A stretch of DNA of 64,000 nt from Pseudobutyrivibrio sp. UBA3626 (GTDB lineage Bacteria; Bacillota; Clostridia; Lachnospirales; Lachnospiraceae): NCBI GenBank assembly GCA_002373675.1, contig DFLF01000005.1:62001-126000 (forward strand), written 5' to 3'. Under the pieces are notes generated by a model, which worked only from the letters and a program-made list of their open reading frames with translations, had not been told where the DNA came from and did not search any database. Of this stretch, positions 55,428 through 62,405 are shown piece after piece; position 1 is the stretch's first letter, and each line of letters opens with the position of its first letter. A program made the position numbers and the translations under genes.

Positions 55428-56660
55428 ATGAGAAGAAGAAGAAAAAGAATAATAATTACATCTATTTCGTGTATTTCTATTTTATTACTACTTACTATAC
55501 TTTTACTACATTTTCTGTATTTCAGTTTCTCTTTTACAACAGAAGATGGAACCAGAATTAGTAATAACTCTGATATCGAAGTTACATATGGACAAAAAGA
55601 ACTGCCCATAATCAAAGCGGTCTACAAAGACTTTAGAGATAATAAAAATGGCACTGAGGCTAATGTTACAAAAGAGGGCGAGGCTAATCTACAAAAAATT
55701 GGCGAATACCCCATAACTTATAAAGCAAGCTACAATGGAAAAGAAAAATCAATTACATTAAACATTAAAGTCGTTGATAAAACACCACCTGAAATAAATC
55801 TAAAGGGCGGAAATGAAATCAATTGGATTCTAGGCAAAGAATTTAAAGATCCAGGTTATACAGCTATTGACGATGTTGATGGTGATGTTACAGGAAATGT
55901 TGCTGTATCAGGAACTGTTGATGCCAACAAAGAAGGCGATTACACATTAACATATACTGTTAAGGATTCTGCCGGAAATGAAAATACTGTTACTAGAATT
56001 GTACATGTAATCGTAAAGAAAGAGGTTGATCCTGGAAATAAAGTTGTATATCTTACATTCGATGATGGTCCAGGACCTTATACTGAGAAACTACTTAATA
56101 TATTAGACAAATATAATGTCAAAGTAACATTCTTTGTAACTAATGGTTTCCCTAATTATCAAAATATGATTGCCGAGGAAGCCAGAAGAGGACACACAGT
56201 TGCAGTACATTCTTATACACACAAATACGAACAAATATATACAAGCGTAGACGCTTTCTTTGATGACTTCAACAAGATGAATGATGTCATCAAAAAGCAA
56301 ACCGGACACACATCTAACATCCTAAGATTCCCCGGTGGCGGTTCTAACACAATTAGCAAAAAGTACTGCCAGGGAATAATGACAGCTCTTACCAATGAAG
56401 TTACAAAGCGTGGTATATTGTATGCAGATTGGAACGTATCGAGTGGAGATGCAGGTGAGACAACCAGCACACAACAAGTTGCATCAAATGTAATATCCGG
56501 CATACAGAAGAATAATGTATCTACCGTATTACAACACGATATCAAGGATTTCTCTGTTAATGCGGTTGAGCAGATAATACAGTGGGGTCAATCAAATGGA
56601 TACACATTCCTTCCACTGACAGAAACCAGTCCTATGCATCATCATGCAGTAAATAACTAA
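55428..56660 (+). CDS. Membrane-anchored polysaccharide deacetylase with Ig-like domain
   Basis: 410 residues from ATG 55428 (AAAGGAGG 5 nt upstream). Basic N-terminus and one membrane helix (about 10-32), then a DUF5011-type Ig-like domain (about 120-205: DKTPPEINLKGGN, DPGYTAIDDVDGDVT, YTVKDSAGNE). The NodB domain starts near 215: TFDDGPGPYT, metal motif HSYTH and RFPGGGSNTISK are intact. It probably removes N-acetyl groups from peptidoglycan, giving lysozyme resistance. Confidence 0.92.
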   Translation: MRRRRKRIIITSISCISILLLLTILLLHFLYFSFSFTTEDGTRISNNSDIEVTYGQKELPIIKAVYKDFRDNKNGTEANVTKEGEANLQKIGEYPITYKASYNGKEKSITLNIKVVDKTPPEINLKGGNEINWILGKEFKDPGYTAIDDVDGDVTGNVAVSGTVDANKEGDYTLTYTVKDSAGNENTVTRIVHVIVKKEVDPGNKVVYLTFDDGPGPYTEKLLNILDKYNVKVTFFVTNGFPNYQNMIAEEARRGHTVAVHSYTHKYEQIYTSVDAFFDDFNKMNDVIKKQTGHTSNILRFPGGGSNTISKKYCQGIMTALTNEVTKRGILYADWNVSSGDAGETTSTQQVASNVISGIQKNNVSTVLQHDIKDFSVNAVEQIIQWGQSNGYTFLPLTETSPMHHHAVNN

Positions 56661-56665
56661 AAATC

Positions 56666-56713
56666 AAGGGATATCCCCAAGCCTAAAACCGGCTTGTCAG
56701 GATATCCCTTTTT
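56666..56713 (+). terminator. Terminator after deacetylase gene
   Basis: AAGGGATATCC / GGATATCCCTT with inner AAGCC/GGCTT, then TTTTT. It also faces the end of fliS. Confidence 0.88.
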
Positions 56714-56735
56714 ATTGTTTTTAAATATAGCTTTT

Positions 56736-57209
56736 CTATGCTAAGAACCCTCTGCTATTATCGGTATCCACCGACTCATTAATGTCACTTTTACCGTAGG
56801 TTAATCCAGCTGCTATCTTCTGGGTATTCTCCATAAGCGGAGCAGAATCATCATTTTCTGCAACCTCTCTGAATGCTTCAGCCAAGGGATCTATTACCTG
56901 TCTTGCTTCATTAATACCCTCTTCTCGTCCACTATACATTGCTTTAGCAATAGAACGTTTACAATAATCATAAAGGCTATACAAGTCCTTGGAAATATCA
57001 TATTTGAAGTCTAGTGCATTCTGCAAATGCTCAAGAACTTCGTTGGCATGACGAAGTGCTTCCATATATTCTTCCTGCTCATGATTCCTAAGACCGTCTA
57101 ATGCGTCATCTAAATCCACTTGAATCATATCAAATAATACAGCTATAATTTGACTTTTATTACCATTAGTAATTCTTCTGGTAAATACTGATACAGCTTC
57201 CTGATCCAT
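56736..57209 (-). CDS. fliS: FliS-like flagellar export chaperone
   Basis: 157 residues from ATG 57209 (AGGAGGGG 4 nt upstream). The four-helix FliS pattern is visible: FTRRITNGNKSQIIAVLFDMI, then an acidic helix, NALDFKYDISKDLYSLYDYCKRS (in part DISKDLYSLYDYC) and a helix of Ile/Leu repeats. FliS keeps flagellin unfolded for export. The last 35 residues are extra and disordered-looking. It follows the flagellin gene by 205 nt, after a terminator. Confidence 0.85.
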   Translation of the reverse strand: MDQEAVSVFTRRITNGNKSQIIAVLFDMIQVDLDDALDGLRNHEQEEYMEALRHANEVLEHLQNALDFKYDISKDLYSLYDYCKRSIAKAMYSGREEGINEARQVIDPLAEAFREVAENDDSAPLMENTQKIAAGLTYGKSDINESVDTDNSRGFLA

Positions 57210-57304
57210 AAAACCCCTCCTAAACATGTCTTATATCAAATAAAAGCCCACAAAGGATTAAATCCTTCTACACAATACACAATGATTTTATCATATTTTT
57301 CCAT

Positions 57305-57357
57305 AAAAAAATACCCCACATTGTATGTTAAATTATTCACTATACAATATAGGGTAT
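57305..57357 (-). terminator. Flagellin gene terminator
   Basis: On the minus strand ATACCC and GGGTAT arms with inner ATTGTAT/ATACAAT pairing, then seven T. Confidence 0.85.
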
Positions 57358-57371
57358 ATATATTATTAAAA

Positions 57372-57395
57372 CAATCCGTTTCACGAATTGTCGCG
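57372..57395 (-). repeat. Degenerate GCGAAGC-type hairpin in flagellin 3' region
   Basis: CAATCCGT (57372-57379), TTC, ACGAATTG (57383-57390), followed by TCGCG: 7 of 8 pairs. It matches module B in layout and orientation but has diverged. Confidence 0.6.
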
Positions 57396-57414
57396 TTCTT
57401 TAATTAATACTTCT

Positions 57415-58788
57415 CTACTGAAGTAATTGCAGGGCAAGTTGAGGCAACTCATTTGCCTGGCTTAGCGCACTTGTAGATGATTGAGACAGCACATTATACT
57501 TGGTATATTCTGTCATCTCCTTTGCCATATCTGCATCTGAAATACGTGACATTGCAGAGGTCATATTCTCACTTGTCTCATCAAGACTTGCTACAGAACT
57601 TTCCAGTCTGTTCTGATAAGCACCAAGATCTGCTCTTACACTGTTGATTCTATCAAGCGCGTCGCTAAGTTTATCAAGGGCTCTTTTTGCTCCATTAACA
57701 GTTGTAACATTTACATCATCTATGTATAGATGCTCAGTATCCACTGCAGGAATCCTTACCGTCATAGTCTGACCTTCATTGGCTCCAATCTGTAAGTCCA
57801 TAGGTCCTACATCTGTAACATTCATTTTAACATCACCGGCATATCCTTCCTCTGCAAGAAATGATATCTCAAATCCTCCCTGATCTGTTATTACAACCTT
57901 GTTACCTTCTACACGATATGTCGCCTGATTAGAGAAATCAGAAGTATTATCTATTGTAATCTTAGCATTAGTTCCTGTACTAGATGTTGATGTCATCATA
58001 CCAAACTTATTAGCTAACGCATCATTAGAAAACTCTACAACAAGTTCCGCATCTGAACCATAAGCTACTGAATTAAGGGCAAGTTCCTCACCATAATCTG
58101 ATATTTCTGCTTCTCCTATCTCAGAAGCGTCACGAAGAGCCTGATAAATCTCCTGACCTCTCATGCCCTCTTTCATTTCAACAACAACTCCGTTTATGGA
58201 AACAGTTCCTGCCTCAGCGGCTGTTATCTCCCATGAATCAGCTATAGTAACAGTTGAAGATGATTTTGCCTGTTCTGCAGCGGTATCAATCTTCAAATTA
58301 TATTGACCTGATGGTACTGTTTTAGAAGATTGTTGACGGCTTATATGTTCGCTATATATTCTTGTATTAATAGAACCATCAAGAAGATTCTTGGTATTAA
58401 ATTCTGTTGATGTTGCCACTCTATCTATTTCCTGCTTTAAAGATTCTATCTCACTTTGGATAGCTTCCTTATCATCTTGTCCTGTAATTCCATTAGCCGC
58501 TTGGACAGCAAGCTCCCTCATACGCTGTATCATGCTTGTAACCTCATTTAGAGCACCATCAGCTGTCTGAATTACACTTATTCCGTCAGAAGCATTTCTA
58601 GATGAACGATCTAATCCATCAATCTGTGCTTTCATCTTTCCAGATATTGCCATTCCAGATGGATCGTCAGAAGCATGATTAATCTTAAGACCAGATGCAA
58701 GTCTTTCCATTGTCTTAGCTAGTGAATTCTCATTTCTAAGTAGTTGTCCGTTAGTAATCATAGCTGGAATGTTGTTATTGATTTTCAT
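57415..58788 (-). CDS. Flagellin
   Basis: 457 residues. N-terminal D0/D1 helices carry MKINNNIPAM, LASGLKINHASDDPSGMAIS and DGISVIQTADGALNEV. C-terminal SVRADLGAYQNRLESSV and the end NELPQLALQLLQ complete the D1/D0 pair. The central about 230 residues form the exposed variable domain. It is the main filament protein and is secreted by the flagellar type III apparatus. A sigma-28-type promoter and a 275-nt structured leader precede it. GAGAGGAAA precedes ATG. Confidence 0.96.
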   Translation of the reverse strand: MKINNNIPAMITNGQLLRNENSLAKTMERLASGLKINHASDDPSGMAISGKMKAQIDGLDRSSRNASDGISVIQTADGALNEVTSMIQRMRELAVQAANGITGQDDKEAIQSEIESLKQEIDRVATSTEFNTKNLLDGSINTRIYSEHISRQQSSKTVPSGQYNLKIDTAAEQAKSSSTVTIADSWEITAAEAGTVSINGVVVEMKEGMRGQEIYQALRDASEIGEAEISDYGEELALNSVAYGSDAELVVEFSNDALANKFGMMTSTSSTGTNAKITIDNTSDFSNQATYRVEGNKVVITDQGGFEISFLAEEGYAGDVKMNVTDVGPMDLQIGANEGQTMTVRIPAVDTEHLYIDDVNVTTVNGAKRALDKLSDALDRINSVRADLGAYQNRLESSVASLDETSENMTSAMSRISDADMAKEMTEYTKYNVLSQSSTSALSQANELPQLALQLLQ

Positions 58789-58806
58789 ATGTTTTTCCTC
58801 TCTTTT

Positions 58807-58913
58807 CCAACAATTTGCTTCGCAAATTGTCGCCTGGCCACCAACAATTTGCTTCGCAAATTGTCGCCTGGTCGTAAGGCATCCACCATGCTTCGCATGG
58901 TCCCCCTTACGAC
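58807..58913 (-). repeat. GCGAAGC hairpin composite in flagellin leader
   Basis: Two identical module B copies (58807-58834 and 58841-58868, 34 bp apart) and one module A: outer GTCGTAAGG (58871-58879) / CCTTACGAC (58905-58913), inner CCATGC-TTC-GCATGG (58886-58900). It ends about 20 nt before the flagellin start codon. Confidence 0.92.
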
Positions 58914-59064
58914 GTACAACAAAAGTGCAAGTGGAAATATAATATCAATATATTATATTTGCGCATCCTTGCACTTATTAATTTTCCAATAGGTTTATCC
59001 TTAAACCCTTCCTTGGATATCTGCCGATGGAATCCTTTCCATGCGGTAGTATTTATTTTTGTTA
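58914..59064 (-). promoter_or_regulatory. Flagellin leader with AGGA-loop hairpins (CsrA-like targets)
   Basis: On the minus strand two 6-bp hairpins each present the loop AGGA: ATGGAA/TTCCAT at 59027-59042 and GGTTTA/TAAACC at 58992-59007. A third GCAAGGATGC lies at 58962-58972 and a fourth AAGGA near 59010. Downstream, AAGTGCAAG and CTTGCACTT can pair and enclose an AT hairpin. Known CsrA sites are AnGGA in hairpin loops; CsrA binding here is inferred. Confidence 0.6.
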
Positions 59065-59070
59065 CTATGT

Positions 59071-59097
59071 ATATCGGCTCATTTATCAATTAATTTA
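59071..59097 (-). promoter_or_regulatory. Sigma-28 (SigD)-type promoter of flagellin
   Basis: TAAA (59094-59097), exactly 15 nt, GCCGATAT (59071-59078) on the minus strand. This matches the TAAA-N15-GCCGATAA consensus with one change. Confidence 0.88.
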
Positions 59098-59106
59098 GTA
59101 GTATAG

Positions 59107-59145
59107 AGAAAAAACCCATCACTTTCTTAAGTGACAGGTTTATAT
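59107..59145 (-). terminator. Terminator after DAHP synthase gene
   Basis: On the minus strand an imperfect stem AACCTGTCACTT / AAGTGATGGGTT with an AAGA loop, then TTTTTT. It separates the aromatic genes from the flagellin promoter. Confidence 0.8.
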
Positions 59146-59180
59146 GCTCCTTATCAAAAATATCCGAAACATCTGTGCAA

Positions 59181-60212
59181 CTATAACAGGTCAGCAACCT
59201 CATAAAGCATCTTCTTAGTCTTTTCAATTCCAAGACATGGATCTGTGATTGACTTGCCGTATACTCCATCATCTACATTCTGTCTACCATCTTCTATGTA
59301 GCTTTCCACCATAAATCCTTTGACATGCTTATTTATTGTATCACTATGACGGCAACTGTGAAGTACCTCTTTTATAATACGCGGTTGTTCAAATGGGTTC
59401 TTGTTGGAATTAGAATGGTTCGTGTCAACAATTATTGCCGCATTCTCAAGACCACTCTCATCATATCTGTCACACAGATGTATTAATTCTTCATAGTGAT
59501 AGTTCGGATTATTCTCGCCGTGCTTATTGGTATAACCACGAAGAATTGCATGAGCAAACGGATTTCCCTCTGTATGAACTTCCCATCCTCTATATATGAA
59601 TGAATGTCCGTTCTGAGCAGCAACAATTGCATTAAGCATTACAGAGTTGTCACCACTTGTTGGATTCTTCATACCGCAGGGAATACCAAGACCAGATGCC
59701 ACAAGACGATGTTGCTGATTTTCAACAGATCTTGCACCCACTGCAACATATGCAAGGAGATCATCTAAGTATTTGTGATTCTCAGGATATAGCATCTCAT
59801 CTGCACAAGCAAACCCTGTCTCCTTTACAGCTCGCATATGAAGCTCTCTTGTTGCAATTATTCCCTTGAACAAGTCCGGTTTCTTAGTCGGATCAGGTTG
59901 ATGCAATATTCCTTTGTAGCCTTCTCCTGTAGTTCTTGGTTTATTAGTATATATACGAGGAATTATAAGAATCTTATCCTTAATTTCTTCCTGAATAGGT
60001 CTTAATCTACTAATATAATCAATTACACTATCTTCATTATCAGCAGAACATGGTCCTATCACCATAACAATTTTGTCTGACTTTCCACTGAAAATTTTCT
60101 TCAATTCATTAATTGTATTGTCTACAATCTCTCCCATTGTTCCGGATAAAGGATACATCTCCTTAACCTCCATGGGAAGTGCCAGTTTTCTCTCAAAAAG
60201 TGTGTCCATCAT
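59181..60212 (-). CDS. DAHP synthase, class I (AroFGH type)
   Basis: 343 residues. It condenses PEP and erythrose-4-phosphate, the first shikimate step. MVIGPCSADNEDSVIDY carries the metal Cys; YTNKPRTTGEGYKG, GMKNPTSGDNSVMLNAI, IVDTNHSNSNKNP and EDGRQNVDDGVYGKSITDPC are conserved. Its ribosome site lies in the last codons of pheA, 3 nt away. The start could be either of two adjacent ATGs (60212, 60209). Confidence 0.95.
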   Translation of the reverse strand: MMDTLFERKLALPMEVKEMYPLSGTMGEIVDNTINELKKIFSGKSDKIVMVIGPCSADNEDSVIDYISRLRPIQEEIKDKILIIPRIYTNKPRTTGEGYKGILHQPDPTKKPDLFKGIIATRELHMRAVKETGFACADEMLYPENHKYLDDLLAYVAVGARSVENQQHRLVASGLGIPCGMKNPTSGDNSVMLNAIVAAQNGHSFIYRGWEVHTEGNPFAHAILRGYTNKHGENNPNYHYEELIHLCDRYDESGLENAAIIVDTNHSNSNKNPFEQPRIIKEVLHSCRHSDTINKHVKGFMVESYIEDGRQNVDDGVYGKSITDPCLGIEKTKKMLYEVADLL

Positions 60213-60215
60213 AAT

Positions 60216-61313
60216 TTAGGTCCTTCCTTTCATATCTCCTACAACCTTTAACTTATCACATGTAACTCCCAGTGCCTTAAGCATTCTTTTTTCATTTTCC
60301 ACATTTCCGTCACCATCGGCTTCTACATAAAAATAATATGAAAAGCTAAGGGATTTAGTTGGTCGACTTCTTACTGCACTCATATTATAACCATATGCTC
60401 CTATTACATTCATTGCCTTTGCAAGGGCTCCCGCTTCATCCTTTACTGTAAACATCATAATTATGTGATTATGTTTTGAGCCGCCCAAATACCTTACCTG
60501 ATTTCTTGAAAAAACAGCAAATCTTGTACTATTATCCTGGGACTCAGCAACAGAAGCATCTAATATCTTAAGCCCATATATATTAGCAGCCTCCCTACTT
60601 GCAATTGCCGCCACAGTCTTATCATTTTCGTCAGCAACCATCTTAGCCGCAAAAGAAGTGTTACCTGTCTCTTCTTTTTTTGCACCTATTTTCTTAATAT
60701 ATTTATCACATTGTGCTAATGCTTGTGGATGACTTATAACTTTCTTAATATCAGAAATATCTGCATCTTTCCTTCCAAGAAGGCATTGCTCTACATGAAA
60801 TGTGTGAACATCATTAATATAGAGACTTCCCCTAAACATAATATCCATTACCGAGCCAACTTCCCCGGCATAGCTATTTTCAATCGGAAGAACTGCTACA
60901 TCACACTCTCCATTCTCAACAGCTTCATATGCATCCTGAAAACTCCTATAAGAAATCGCATCTCCTTCAGGAAATATCTTATCCGCGGCAATCTGAGCAA
61001 ATGCCCCTTCTTCACCACAGTAAGCTATCTTTGCACCTTTTATACATTTTCTCTGATATTGCTTAGAAATATCCAATATGCTTTGAAGGTACTCGACATA
61101 ATATGACTTTATTTCTTCATCAAGTATCAAGTCAACATTATTATCAATAACTTCCCGCTCTCTTTCAGCATCATATATTGATACTCCGTTATGTTTCTTG
61201 TATTCAGCAATAATAGCAGATTGTTTCATTCTGTCCTCAAAGAGTGCCGCCATCTTCGAGTCGATTTCACTTATGTTCTTTCTTGCCTCTTGAAGTATAT
61301 TTTCTTTCTCCAT
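60216..61313 (-). CDS. pheA: Bifunctional chorismate mutase/prephenate dehydratase
   Basis: 365 residues from ATG 61313 (AGAGGAAAG upstream). An AroQ chorismate mutase (about 5-90: ISEIDSKMAALFEDRM) leads to a prephenate dehydratase (about 105-285; AYCGEEGAFAQ, LPIENSYAGEV, and NTSFAAKM in place of the usual TRF, followed by DNSTRFAVFSR, which keeps TRF). A C-terminal ACT domain (about 295-365) is the expected phenylalanine sensor. It is coupled to DAHP synthase. Confidence 0.95.
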   Translation of the reverse strand: MEKENILQEARKNISEIDSKMAALFEDRMKQSAIIAEYKKHNGVSIYDAEREREVIDNNVDLILDEEIKSYYVEYLQSILDISKQYQRKCIKGAKIAYCGEEGAFAQIAADKIFPEGDAISYRSFQDAYEAVENGECDVAVLPIENSYAGEVGSVMDIMFRGSLYINDVHTFHVEQCLLGRKDADISDIKKVISHPQALAQCDKYIKKIGAKKEETGNTSFAAKMVADENDKTVAAIASREAANIYGLKILDASVAESQDNSTRFAVFSRNQVRYLGGSKHNHIIMMFTVKDEAGALAKAMNVIGAYGYNMSAVRSRPTKSLSFSYYFYVEADGDGNVENEKRMLKALGVTCDKLKVVGDMKGRT

Positions 61314-61376
61314 AATCTTTCCTCTTTTTCCTCTATAACAAGGAGTCACTTGCAACTCAAGTAACTGCATATAACA

Positions 61377-61404
61377 AAAGCCCTGTTCTATATCGAACAG
61401 AGCT
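61377..61404 (-). terminator. Terminator after degV gene
   Basis: On the minus strand AGCTCTGTTC / GAACAGGGCT with a 6-nt loop, then TTTTGTT. Confidence 0.8.
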
Positions 61405-61421
61405 CATGATTACTTCAAATA

Positions 61422-62297
61422 TTACTGTGGAGTTCTCTTGTCTGTCATATAGAATATAGTAAATAACCCCGGTCCACAGTGTGCACCTATTACCACTCCA
61501 AGACCTGTAATTGTTATCGTTGCATCAGGATATGTCTTGAGAAGCACATCTCTTACATACTCAGCGTCATCTAAACAATCTGCATGGTTGATATTAAATT
61601 CGATTGCAGACCCCTCAGGAACATCCTTCTTAATCGCTTCAATAATAGAGTTAAGTGCGTTCTTTCTACCACGTATCTTTGCTACAACATCTAATGTTCC
61701 TGCATCTGGTACATATAACACTGGCTTTATTGAAAGAAGTGTTCCAACAAGTGCTGAAGCATTGCTTACTCTTCCACCACGTTTTAGCCAGTTAAGATCA
61801 TCTACTGTAAATCGATGAGCTATTCTAAGCTTGTTATCTTCTATCCACTTTAATATCTCGTCAAAACTCTTGTCATGTTCATATAAATCTACTACATGCT
61901 TTACCAGCATACCCAAACCACCTGACACACAGCATGTATCAACATTTACAATTGTAGTATTAGGGTATTCTTCTTTTAACTCCTCTATTGCCTCATCACA
62001 AAATCGATAAGAAGAAGATAGTGGTCGACACATATCGAGAAAAATTATATTCTTTCCTTCTTTTACATATGGCTCAAAGAATTCGTGATACGAAAAAGTA
62101 TTAATTGCTGATGTTGTAAGAATTGCACCTTGACGCATCTTCTCATAAGTTGCCTGTCTTGTCTCTTCCCTACAATCATCTTCATACAAATCGTCTCCGA
62201 TAGTATAAGAGTAACTGATAAAAGGGACATCATGTTCATCAAGATATTCTCTTGTAAGATCTGCTGTAGAAGCAGTTGCGATAATAAAATCTTTCAT
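61422..62297 (-). CDS. DegV-family fatty-acid-binding protein
   Basis: 291 residues from ATG 62297 (AGGAG 7 nt upstream). DegV features: ATASTADLTREYLDEH, TTSAINTFSYHEFFEP, DMCRPLSSSYR, DTCCVSGGLGMLV, RFTVDDLNWLKRGGRVS and IGAHCGPGLFTIFYM. Some family members (FakB) present fatty acids to the FakA kinase. No fakA is visible, so the actual role is unproven. Confidence 0.9.
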   Translation of the reverse strand: MKDFIIATASTADLTREYLDEHDVPFISYSYTIGDDLYEDDCREETRQATYEKMRQGAILTTSAINTFSYHEFFEPYVKEGKNIIFLDMCRPLSSSYRFCDEAIEELKEEYPNTTIVNVDTCCVSGGLGMLVKHVVDLYEHDKSFDEILKWIEDNKLRIAHRFTVDDLNWLKRGGRVSNASALVGTLLSIKPVLYVPDAGTLDVVAKIRGRKNALNSIIEAIKKDVPEGSAIEFNINHADCLDDAEYVRDVLLKTYPDATITITGLGVVIGAHCGPGLFTIFYMTDKRTPQ

Positions 62298-62405
62298 CAT
62301 ATATCTCCTGTAGCTGTGGATATTATTTTTTATTGTGAAAACACCCACGAGTAATAATATAACACAACTACGGAAAATATACTAGATTAATATATAAGAA
62401 ATGTA

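Noticed and set aside
58907..59272. Two 60-residue minus-strand ORFs upstream of flagellin
   Set aside because: One covers the leader with AGGA hairpins and module A, the other the aromatic operon terminator and the end of the DAHP synthase gene in another frame. Neither has a convincing ribosome site.
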